This document shows, in pieces, positions 23,653-35,500 of a stretch of DNA of 64,000 bases (positions are counted from its first letter, which is position 1; each line of letters opens with the position of its first letter). Location of the stretch: contig NC_092670.1 in assembly GCF_964355755.1 (NCBI RefSeq), positions 35,141,795-35,205,794 on the forward strand. Direction: 5' to 3'. Below the pieces are notes generated by a model. It was not told the DNA's origin. It saw nothing but the letters and a program-made list of their open reading frames with translations, and did no database searches. Both the position numbers and the translations under genes were made by a program. Source of the stretch: Antedon mediterranea. Taxonomy: Eukaryota > Echinodermata > Crinoidea > Comatulida > Antedonidae.

Positions 23653-25190
23653 CAGTGGTGGCGCCAGCGGGGGGGGGGGGGGGGCTACGGGGGCTCTAGC
23701 CCCCTCGTCGGGGAGCCTAGCCCCCCCGTCGGGGAACACGGGTACTTTTTGTCGGGGAATATAATATATATAATATTCATTATTGCCAGCGATCTAACTT
23801 ACTACTAAACATTAGCTAGGTACGCGCACTTGTCTGGCGGTATCCCTTTGTACGAATCGTTCAACGTTGGGTCGAGACGCGTGATATCAAGTTCCATCGA
23901 GGGACCAAAATGTGTAATGTAGTTATTTTCCAGGCGAAGTTTACCGACGGTTACCGAAGGGAACACGGGTACTTTTTGTCGGGGAATATAATATACAGTA
24001 AAAAGCGTTCGCGTTCACTTCGTAGCTAGCTTCAGCGCCTAGATAACCGCGACGTTTCATTGACTGTGAGAGTACGTCAGAGTGACATTATGCACTTTAT
24101 ATGCATTCATTATTGCCAGCGATCTAACTTACTACTAAACAATAGCTAGGTTCGCACTTGTCTGGCGGTATCCCTTTGTACGAATCGTTCAACGTTGGGT
24201 CGAGACGCGTGATATCATGTTCCATCAAGGGACCAAAATGTGTACTGTAGTTATTTTCCAGGCGAAGTTTACTGACGGTTACGTCGTGTACTGCGTCGAC
24301 GACGTACGGTACGCTACACTACAGCAAAAACGAATTATGTTAATTGTTCGTATGTTCACCAATTTTTTAATTTACAAGTAACCTTCTGTACCGTACGTGG
24401 GGCACCTAAAATAAATTGTTCATCCATTACTAAACAAAAAAACATGCCATTTTCGCTTAGCCAACATCTTATTATAGCTAAAAGTTATTACATTTTCAAT
24501 GTCCTGTATGTCATGAATTTCTCACCACTCGGAAGTCCAGATGGTACGCACGCATACACTTGGGAGGAATAAACTTATTTCCCCGACTGAAAAAGGTCTA
24601 CGCTTGCGTTTTTTAAGCCTCTAGGCCTGATGTTTCCAAAGTATAAAATGCAATTTTTTGAAGACCTGCAGCTCTAGTTTTAAACAGTTTCTTAGCTCAG
24701 CCCCAACAATAAAGCTGGTCATATTTCGAAGTACGAGAAGTGCATTTTCCGGGACCTAACATCTCTATTTTTCAAACATTTCTTAGCTCAGTCACAACCA
24801 TGATAGGGACTTATATATTTTTTTTCATGTTTTGAAGTATAATAAGTCCAATTTCCGGGACCTCCAACTCTATTTTTCTAAATTTTCTTTGAACTTTTAT
24901 TTTTTAAATTGAAAAATATGAATTGAAACAGTCATCGCGCATCGTTTTTTTGCACGCAGTATTTTATTTATGCATTATAAAAAATGGAAAAAATGGCTAC
25001 CCTAAATCTGATTAAAATTACCTCAAATGACGCTAGAACGCGTTGCTTCCGGGGGCTTCGCCACCTGGACCCCCACCGGGGGCCCTTGGCGGCCCCCTGT
25101 CCCCCAGCCTAGTGATGCTCGTTTCGCTCGCATAGCCCCCTCGTCGGGGAATGTAGCCCCCGCGTCGGGAAGATCCTGACGCCACCCCTG
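23653..25190. mobile_element. hAT-type DNA element with 8-bp target duplication
   Basis: The 1538-bp element begins CAGTGGTGGCGCCAGCGG and ends CTGACGCCACCCCTG, so the termini are inverted repeats starting CAG. It is flanked on both sides by the identical octamer TTTTGGGA (23645-23652 and 25191-25198). An 8-bp duplication and CAG-type termini are hallmarks of the hAT superfamily. Ends are GC-rich with long G or C runs and GCCCCCTCGTCGGGG modules. Inside is a direct repeat of about 200 bp (about 23780-23955 and 24106-24275, starting ATTGCCAGCGATCTAACTTA). No transposase is visible, so it is non-autonomous. Short proline- and glycine-rich open frames at both ends are artefacts of the GC-rich termini. 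Confidence 0.88.
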
Positions 25191-25235
25191 TTTTGGGACG
25201 GTAGATTGGGAGGTGGAGGAGGGCATAAAGCATGT

Positions 25236-25396
25236 AAATCTCTGTCTACCTACAATCAAACTTTTATGTGACAAAATAGTTTGATGTGCCCAAATAATGG
25301 TAGTGATATGATTAAATATGGTAGTGATATGACACCATCATTGGATTCATGTCCATTATATGGGCACATCAAACTTTTTTTGTCACATAAAAGTTA
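25236..25396. mobile_element. Family A inverted-repeat element, copy 3
   Basis: Left end AATCTCTGTCTACCTACAAT, core GATGTGCCCAAATAATGG and right part GGGCACATCAAACTTTTTTT, then GTCACATAAAAGTT. More diverged than the other copies. It sits just outside the hAT element. Confidence 0.75.
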
Positions 25397-25584
25397 ACAT
25401 GCTGATAAAATGTCTCATATTTTAGGCAGGCCCCTGGAATGATGATGATCACACAATACAAAAATAAATATTATTATTTTTTAACTGAATATACATTCGC
25501 TAAATTAAATTAAATAAAAATAAAAATATACCGTTTATTTCACTTATTATTATAAAAAGACAAAAGAAACGGTTATTACCAAAA

Positions 25585-25763
25585 ACAATTTTTTGCTTTA
25601 GCCTAAGTTTAAATTACATTTTTTTTTTTCAGGTAAATAATTATATTTAATAATATTTTTTCGATCCAGTTTTTGGTCTAAGTGAATAACTAATTACGTG
25701 ACTTTAAAATGGCATATCTTAAACAAAAATTGGAAAATTTGTTTAGGAGGACAATATCTTAAA
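25585..25763 (+). mobile_element. Family B inverted-repeat element, partial
   Basis: Matches the right half of family B: TTTTTGCTTTAGCC, GTTTAAATTACATTTTTT, CGATCCAGTTTTTGGTC, AAAATGGCATATCTTAAAC and the terminus AGGAGGACAATATCTT. The left half is not recognisable. Confidence 0.6.
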
Positions 25764-26562
25764 ACAAAAAAAACAAAAATCAATTTACTTTTTGAAAGTC
25801 CCTTTTCCGGCGGCGCGCAAGTGACTCTCCGGGAACAATTTTATAATTTATTTTTTATATAAATAGAATATTATTATTAGAATTTTTAATAATAATAAAT
25901 TAATATTCTGGATTTATATAGCGCCTATGTTGTGAAACCTCTAAGCGCTGAACATTATTACTGTCATATTTTACTGAATCAATTATATTAGCTATTAACC
26001 CCTATCTATTACCATCTTATTCTTAGTAGTCTTTACATACAGTTCTTATTTTATCCATAATTGATATTTAATTTATTGATTGAAAATAGCATGTGTTTTT
26101 TAGCCAAAGTGGCGCGTACACCTCCACCACCAAGGTACGCCCACACACGCACATGTTTTGTAAAACTACGCGAAAACAAAGTCAAAGTTCAAAAATAGGT
26201 TTTGGCACAGTTCATTCAAAATTAGGTAAAGACAAAAACAGCTGAATGGCATTCCTCTATAATACACGTATTTCGCCTTATGTATAGGGTATAAGAATAC
26301 ATTTAAACATAATAAAAATTGGATTAAGCTATTAAAGAGATGGCATATTACTGTAACAATTAAATGTTCTTTATATTATCAAAAGCTAACGCTGATAATG
26401 AATAGAATAGTCTGAAGCTACTGAAGCATAAAATGAAATAGCCCGCCAACTCGTCCTGTCTGTCACGTCAAGAAGCAACGAGATATTTGATACTTCTTCG
26501 CCTCACTGTTGTGAAATTGATTAGGCTACATTGAACCGTGCAATTTCTGTAGGAATTCAGAG

Positions 26563-29500
26563 ATGGCAGATCAGAATTCTTCGGTAAATATTGTTTATTC
26601 TGTCGTGATTTTATGTTTAACTATGCGATTTGAAGATAGAGTAGTTAAATGCTAGATTATTTTTAGCCTAATTTTATTGAGATGTTCTCACACCACATCT
26701 CTCTCATCCCACCCCCACACACATGCTTTTTTTGATACGAACGATACAGTTTAACTGTAAATAAAGATCTGTGCTTTCCCTGGTTAATTAAGGTCGCTAA
26801 TTAAGGAGTTAAGTTAACTGTATGCTAGATAGGCTAGGCCTAGCCTATATTCAGTCGTTGAACTACTAAACTTTATTTAGGAACTCGAATACGATTTAGT
26901 TTTTATCATATGAACAACATGTCCAGTTTAAATTAGGATCGCCTTTTTCAGTCACTTGGCATTTGTGATAGGCATACGCAACAACTGTCTGCAGACTAGA
27001 CAGATACAGAGGCAGATCTGACTGTATGTATTACATAGTATGGTGCGATCTCACATTTTGACAAAGACCAGGTCACACAAGCATGTTGATTGTTGGCTGT
27101 GTGTTTGTGTGCTGGCATATGGCATTAATGTAGGCAAGCCTGCTAGGCTAAAGTCTGATAATATTACACAGCAGCTGTATGATTGTAGTTATGCTTTAGG
27201 TAGAGTAAGCCTATAAATATAATGTACCAGTGGCAATTTTATTTTTCGGGATAAATAATTGAGTCGCATTCAAATGGGAACGAAGACCACAGTTTTAGGG
27301 ATAACAATATAAAATTAAAAGTTAATAATTTTCAAACAACTTAGGCCTAGTATATACATTTTGTATCAATATTATAAAGAAATAATTATGAATATCTGAC
27401 TTTAATTTTTTTAAATTATAAGGGCCTAAAACATCGACAAAAATTGAATGAAATACACCATTGTTCATTATAAAATAATTACATAAACTTTTTAGTAATA
27501 TATTTTGTATATATTTGTGATTCGCATCAACCAATCAAAGGGTGAGAATCCAAAATCGTTGAACCGTGAGCCATGTAGAGTGGTTGAAAGATGAGGTTTG
27601 ATTTGGTATACAATGACATCACAAAATAGCATTTAGTTGTCGAGTCCATCAAAATTTTCAAAAACACTGCATCATTGCGTGCATAGTAACGTGCGCACTG
27701 TTTAATCGTGGTAATGAAAATGGAGTGATCTCTTCTCGGTAAATTTAACAATATTAATATTTTAGTCCGTACGGACGCGGGTATAAGCCCACAACCCCCC
27801 CCCCCCCCCCTGGAACATGAAATCATGTCAAGTTTGGGGATGGGCTTATACCTGAGGATCCAAAAATGCAGATCGTTAAAAACAACACATGTGCAGTACT
27901 GTGATATTTAAAGACCCCCTCCCTGCAATTTTGGACGTTTTTTGGAAAATAATACATATATATCACTTTAAAAACATTAAACCATGTCATTCCTTGTCTT
28001 AAATGTACGTTTTATGGTAAATTATGATAACAAGCACGAATGTGCAATACTCGGGGTACAGCGAAAGAAGCTGTATACAGACACAGTATACAGTTATTTC
28101 ACCATAAAGTTAAAGAAAAATAGGTTTTGCCAGGGCTCGAACCGGTTCCTTCTGCGTGTTAAGCAGACTTGACAACCACTACACTACGAAACCTACTTAC
28201 ACTAAAAATGTGGGTTACAGAAAGTTTTTTAATCCATTTAAATTACAAATAAATATGGTAATAAGCACAAAGCAAAATAAACATGTGTAAAAGTGATAAT
28301 TACCGATTACGCAAAATAAGTATTTTAAAAAATAATAAAAATAAGATATACTGTGTATAATTATCATATTGCGTATACAGTACTTTTCACCATAAAGTTT
28401 TAAAAAAAGGTTTCGCCCGGGCTCGAACCAGGTACCTTCTGCGTGTTAAGCAAACGTGATAACCACTACGCCAAGAAGCCGCATATAACTACATAACGCT
28501 GTGGTGTGTTTCACACATTGTGGCTTTTTAATTAAACAAATTAATTAACAAATAAGCACGAATGTGCGATACTCGGTGTACAGCAAATGAAGCTGTAATG
28601 ACGTCATAAGACGGGATGTGACGTCACATACACATCAATAACCTACCAAATACGGCTATATGGTACCATCTTCGAGACGTCTTATGGCTGCATCTGGTTT
28701 GAAAATGAAAAATCCGGCTCTATAGCTTTGAGGACATGTATGTCCCTGTAGTATATTCATGCGAAATCCCAGCTCAATACTACAACGAATAAGGGAGGAG
28801 TAGTACTTTGAAAATCGCACTTTTTACTCAATAGTGTCCAGATGGAGGAGAAGGAGAAAATGAGTAAGTCCTAGACTCGGGTACCCCGAGTAAAAAGTGA
28901 GAAACAATGCACTACCTAAGTAGCTCGCGGCGATCGACCTCTCGTGGACGGTCTTAGGCCTAGCCTAGCTAGGCTTAGTTTTGTAGGCCTAGCTGGTAAA
29001 CATCGATAACGTACGAACATCGTACGCTAGCTATATACCTAGCCTGACGTTGTATAGTTGCTGCATTAATTGTCTTTCTATTTTTGCCAGACTCCGTTGA
29101 TACAAATTGGGGAAAACCCGGTATTTTCGCTGAAAAGTTAGGAGTCTTCCATTTGTTTTGGCTTCACGATCGATCGAAAAGTGGGCGAATTACAGGTGAA
29201 AAACAAAAATATCAATCCGCGCGCAATGCATTTTGGGATTTATAGCGGGCCGCTATAATTATTAGAATCGATTTATTTTTCACATTTTTAACCGTTTATT
29301 AAGTTATCGCAATAGGACCATATAGTATTATTTTTACATTAAATGTAGTTTGTGATCTTAAATTAGATCTAAAAAACGTAGGGAATGGGGCTTTAATCAT
29401 GGACATGGGTATCAGAAAATTTAACTTATATAGTTCGTGTCATTATTATTGTGTAATCACTTATTTTAAATGTCAATTGCACAAGTTATCAAGCAGAAAA

Positions 29501-32500
29501 GCAAGTATACAATGTTTGTTAGATAGAAATGTACCAAAGAAATATAATTGACTGTTTATGGCAGCATATACCAAATAGAGGTTTTCCGTTTTAGCGACTT
29601 GTGATTCGAGCGTAGTGTGTGCAGCTCTCTTCGCCCGCGATAAAGTGTAAATAAAACACGACCGCTGAATGGACTAGCTTATATTAGCCTAGCTTGGTTA
29701 TAATATGCGGTGTATGGAAGTTGCCAGACAGGTCGACCATCACAAAATTAATAGTCGCACTTACCGAATACAAAATAATGTATTACGGGACCTACTGTAG
29801 ATCTTCGAATTAATGGGTGGGCTAATAATATTCCATACCAGAATGCCTCATTTTGCATGAAAATTAGTCAAAAGTCGGGGGTTGGCTTATATATACCCAG
29901 GTATGGGCTTATAGCCGCGTCAGTATGGTATATATTCTTCCCATGAATTGAAAAGGTACTTTTTTAACATTTTTTGTTGAGTACGTCATTTTAATGTCAA
30001 AAAATTTATTCACTTTGACTACAAATTTGATTGGAAGAACAATTAAAAAATATTCAAATTGTCAGACAATAATATTTTGGTTAAATTTACCGTATATTTC
30101 GGTGTATAAGTCGCACCTGTGTATAAGACGCACCCCCAACTGAGAGTAAAATATCGGTATTTTTTATATCGTCGATGTATAAGACGCACCTTATATTTCA
30201 TCAAAACAATGTTTTTTTAAATTGTAATCAATATTATTGTGATAATATATTTTGTTATATCTACAACGGCGTCCTTTATTTAGGTTTTTTCTTACCTAGG
30301 CTCGGCCGCGCCCAGCCTCAACAAGTTCTTTCTCACTTGTTATTCATGAGTTTCGCCGCAACATCGAGTGCATGACCGTGTGTGTAACACGCACGTGTGT
30401 GGGCTAGCCTCGCTCGATCATTTCGAGAGGGCGCACGTTTTCACAGACAATCGTATTCGATTAGTATCTATGTATCCGAGAAGTGTGTACGCTAGGTCCA
30501 TGCTATAATCACCTGGAGAATATACTAGTCGAATACCGCACACCATGTGCCACCAAAAGAAGGGCTTGCGCTTGGGGTACGGCGATCGTGCGTATAACTA
30601 CTGTATAAATAAATACTATTCCAATCGTACGACGTAAACGTTTACGTACAAATGAAATTTTATCGGAGCGCCATAATGAACAAATCTTTTCATCATATTT
30701 AGTATAACATCATGCTAAAATGACTTTAAAACTAGGCCTAGGCAGAAGCAGGTTGCCGTTACGTTAGTTAGTTACTGTAGCTAGTTAGGCCTAGCCTACT
30801 CAGGCCTAGCAAACGAGGTGACGATAGCCTAGGCCTATGTACGATCTGTGTGGTGAGGCATTTATGTTCGGTGTATAAGACGCACCCTTAATTTGGAGGT
30901 CAAATTTGCGTGTCAAAAGTGCGACTTATACACCGAAATATACGGTAACTGTTTATTGTCTTTTTGTAAGTGAAATCATTATTTTTGTTTTTTTCATGGA
31001 ATGGTGAATAACGTCGTTCAAACTGCAAAATGGCCTACCGGTATTTGAAGTGTGATTTTATAAATTTTTTTCATGATTTTGGGGGCAAATACATACAATT
31101 TTAATGTTTATTGTTTATTAATTTTGTATGAATATTATTATTAACATGAATTTTATTTTGGTTTTAAAGTTTAAACTTTTTTTTAAAGGTAACTGATACA
31201 TGTAGTAATTCATCGTCTCCTGTACCCCTGGCAGCAAATGCCCCTAAATATGGCACAGTTATCCCAAATAGAATATTTGTAGGTGGAATATCATTTCAAG
31301 TAAGTAAACATTAACTAAAGTGAAATCACAATCTTAAAATAAGTCATGAATAATACCACCAAACTTGCGAGTTAGGATGACTATAATGAGGCATTTAATA
31401 AAAAGGCAAATTTTGCCTTAAAATGTAAATGTGACATGTTTCGAGAAACTATTCTCATCATCAGAACAGTAAACAACGCCTAGAGTGCTTATATACCAAT
31501 AGGACATATTTTGTGTAAATAAGTCACATTTACATTTTAAGGCAATCTTTCTTTTTATTAAATGCCTCGTTATAGTCATCCTAACTTAAAATAAGTCTTT
31601 TCTGTTTTTACTATCAAACTTTATGTGACAACAAAATGTTATGTGCCCATATATGGACATGATGATGTCCTCACTACCATATTTGAGAATATCACTACTG
31701 TACCATATTTGGGCACATCATACTTTTTGATAGTGTAGACAATCTCAAAATATTGCAGACTGTTAGTTCTAGTCAGAAGTCAATTTGCTGGAAACCCTTG
31801 GATTGACCATAATATTTGACAAAATAATAAAATGACTTTACAGTAAATGACCAGACTGAGTATATCTCAGTCAGGGTGCATGGGTGTGGAATAAATTCAA
31901 TCTTTTAGGAAGAAATTTTATTTATACAGTAGTGTATATCCTTTTTTATGTGAAAAAATATAAGTTTAAAAGATGTTTGCGCTTTGAAATTGACAGTTAC
32001 ACTTTACAGGTTGTACATTGTATGTTTTTGTTTCTTTTATATTTTATATCAGACAAATGACGTAGAACTTAAGAATTTTTTCTCAACGTATGGTCAAGTC
32101 AAAGAAGCCAAAATTATAACAGATCGAGCTGGAATAAGTAAAGGGTAGGTAAACAGTATCTTGTTTATTGCTACTATAGAAATCAGGAGTTTTTGGACAA
32201 ATGAAATTGGCTGTTGTATAACTTTAAAATAAAAGTTGTTGTTTTCTGGGCTTTGTTAACACATCATATGCTATGTTATTTTTACTTTTTCCAAATTTTA
32301 AAAACAGTAAGCCATTGAATGCATGATTTTAACTGATGGCATCAGTTAAAAAAATCAATTATTTCGATATTTATATTAAACAAACTCTGAAAACAAAAGT
32401 GAGCCAGCCATTGTTCATTAATACAAACATATTATTATCTAAAACAAAAGACTTTCAAGAACAATGAAAATAGAGTAGATTTACCAAAAAGCTGCAAATG

Positions 32501-35500
32501 GTTATGTATTGTGTATATTTAGAATTAAGTATAATTACCTCAAAACATACAATGCATTGTTAATTAAATTTCTTTATTTTTTATTCTTGAATATTAGGTA
32601 TGGTTTTATAACATTCGAAAATCCTGAAGAAGCTGTTCGGATTATTAAAGAACAGGTGAAACACAATTTCACTACGAAACATTTCTTATTCTACTTAGCT
32701 CCTCTAAAATTCTTGAACATATGAATTATTACCAGTAAAGTAGACATATTTGATAATTTATGTTTCTGTTCACATGGTGAATGACTTTCACCATGTCTGA
32801 TACTTTGATTTTGATGTTTAAAATAAATCTTTACATATTTTCGATATCGGTGATCTATATGAAATTTGAAAGGTTTTAAAAAACTGTTTTTAATTAATAA
32901 TATATATAAAATTGACTCCCAATAATGAGAGGGAAGCCATGATTCAACATTTTAATCTTTTATTTGATCATCAGGAATGAAGATCGAAACATCAGTGCAT
33001 CTATTGGTTTTTGTAATTATTAAGATAGATTATAAAAGACAATTCTAAAATAGTACTAAATAGTCTATCCTATATCAGTTATGAGGGAAAATAGCAAAAT
33101 CAGCACTTTGGTCATGTTAAGGAGTTGTTGTAACAATATAGATTATCTTATAAAACTCCTAGAAAGTATCAAGCCTTTGCTACCCCACCCAAAACTCCCC
33201 TTCCCCTCCTCCCCTCCTCCCCTGAGAGTACAAGTTCAATAGACATACAAAATACAACTGTAGGGTTTTGATATAGGAATTAAAATCTAAGTTATATATT
33301 TTTGAACTATTTTACCGTTATATTGACCAGGGTAATAATTTGATATTTAAAGACAAGAAATTAAATATTGGACCAGCTATTCGGAAACAGGTAAGAAGTT
33401 TTTTTAAATTGTTAAACAAATAGTATGGAATATTATTAATGTATCTGCTTCATTACTTTTGTTATACATCGATATGCTAAGAAAAAATTGTGTTTTATTT
33501 TATGTGCATCCAACAGCTACAACTCGCCAATAACAGCTATTTATAATTTATCTCATTTGAGGAGTTACAACCCTGGCACTAGATCAGGATTTAACCCTGG
33601 GCCTTTGGATTGAAAGGCAAGCATGTCAAACACCAAGCTACAGAGAGTGTTCATATGAATGCTAATAATAATTAAATAATATTAAAAATTTTTTTATTTT
33701 GCAGCCTGTTCACTATCCAAAAAATGTTGGTAAGCATATCAGAAAAAAATAATATTCAGGAATAATAGTATGGTTTAGTTGAACTCTTTCAAGGAGACAC
33801 CTTCTAGACCACACAATGTGTCCCCTTAATAGGTTTGTCTTCTAAATAGGGGTTGGTAATAGTGTAAAGGCCCATTCACTCTTAGCTAGGGCAATATAAT
33901 AGATAAACATGTGTCTTTCTTACATAAAACAAAAGAAATTAGAAAAGTTTTTGTTCTAGAACTTTAAAATAATCATTTTATGATGTCTTTGATAAAAATA
34001 ATATTTTTAAAAATCAATCAACTGACATCATGATAAGAAAAAACAATAAAGTAAGCCTAGATGGTTATCCTATAGTTCTAGGATGAAAACTTTTTAGATC
34101 TGAAAAAAACGGAAAAATGCATATTTATCTATTTATCGTCGATCTTAATCGTCAAATGTCAATGTGCCTTTAACCATACTGTCCCTAGTTTGTTTGGCAG
34201 AAGTATTTTCTTAATAGGAGTGTCCTAAAGGATGGGTTCTACTTGTTAACATTTAATGAACTATTTAAGCTAATGTATGTAGACAAATGCATTATTTTCA
34301 ATTTTTAGATACTGCTTTTTTACCAAATGGAGTGGTGAATGTCGTACAAGCACCAGCTGGCTTTACATATACGTACTTAAATGGTGTGGCGTACTTTAAT
34401 CCAAATGAAGTTGGCCAGACGCCGGTAGCACACCCATCAACTATAACTCAACATACGCATTCACAACAGGTACAGTATGATAACCTCTGTCTACACTATC
34501 AAACTAGTTTGACAAAAATGTGATGTACCCATATATGGACATGATGACGTCATATCACCACCATATTTGGGCATATCACTACCATATTTGGGCACATCAC
34601 ACTTTTTGATAGTGCAGACAGCTTTAGCGATGTTTTCAGAATATTCTTCCAAGATGCAAATACATATACACATGAGGAAACTTTCCCTCTTACCAAATTT
34701 CCAACTTTTGAACCAGGTTTTGCCTGACCTTGATAGTGACAGCCTTAATGACTTTACTCAGCATGTGACCCCATTAAATGCTAAATGGATTAAAGCATGT
34801 AAGCTATCTAGGTATTTCCTGTGAACTTTTTTACTGAACATTAAAAAAAAGGCAGCAACCAAAATACTCAACAAAATAGAACTGAAACGAATATAAAGTA
34901 ACAAAATCCAAATATTTATTCATTTATATAACAACATATTTATAATATATATATATAGGACGAAACAACTTCTCACGATCGGTATAGGCTTGGCCGGGCT
35001 TATTGCTAGGCTAAGGTCGATTGTAATTAAGTACTCAATCCATCATATCGTAGCCTACGAAAATCTAACGAAGATACATGGCAGTCCATACGTGGAACTC
35101 CTAGGCTAAATATCGGATTAACTGTAACAAAATGTGTTAAATAAGGTTTTATTTACATACTCGAGCGAGTGACTTCCATGACATAATACCACTACTAGGC
35201 CTAGGGCCGGCCTAAAATATTCATTTTTTTTATATGAATGCTTCGCCTCATCTTGGCTTTCTTCGGCATTATTTTCAAAATACTGTACACGTGTTTGATG
35301 GAAAGCCCACATCACACGTGTTTTGTCGCGACAATTGTTTTGTTTTTGTACGAACATAATACCTACGCTACAATAAAGTAGTAATGTATATACTGTAAAC
35401 AAAATTAATTGTTCGATTTTTTATTTTAATACATCTTAAATAAAGGCAAAGGTATTAAAAACTACATACAGTATTGTTTTTAAAGACATTTTATTATTAA

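Larger units (their letters stand above)
28005..28900 (-). mobile_element. Composite repeat with two tRNA-like units, copy 2
   Basis: Reverse-oriented relative of 4137-5075: it contains AGTCCTAGACTCGGGTACCC (28869), CCGGCTCTATAGCTTTGAGG (28713), two tRNA-Val-like units with a conserved spacer of about 215 bp, and CACGAATGTGCGATACTCGG at 28558, with a related CACGAATGTGCAATACTCGG at 28036. The CACGAATGTG block therefore brackets the tRNA pair on both sides. No protein coding seen. Confidence 0.6.
27763..29936. mobile_element. Possible 2.2-kb element with imperfect inverted ends
   Basis: Left end near 27765 reads CCGTACGGACGCGGGTATAA then GCCCAC. The right end reads GTATGGGCTTATAGCCGCGT then CAGTATGG, whose reverse complement aligns with it (GACGCGG, TATAAGCCCA). 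The interior includes a poly-C run (about 27788) and the tRNA-bearing composite repeat, which would be a later insertion. No transposase seen. It lies in boule intron 1. Confidence 0.4.

Noticed and set aside
25023-25274. Proline- and glycine-rich ORFs at both ends of 23.6-25.2 kb
   Set aside because: They read through the GC-rich termini of the hAT element and mirror each other.
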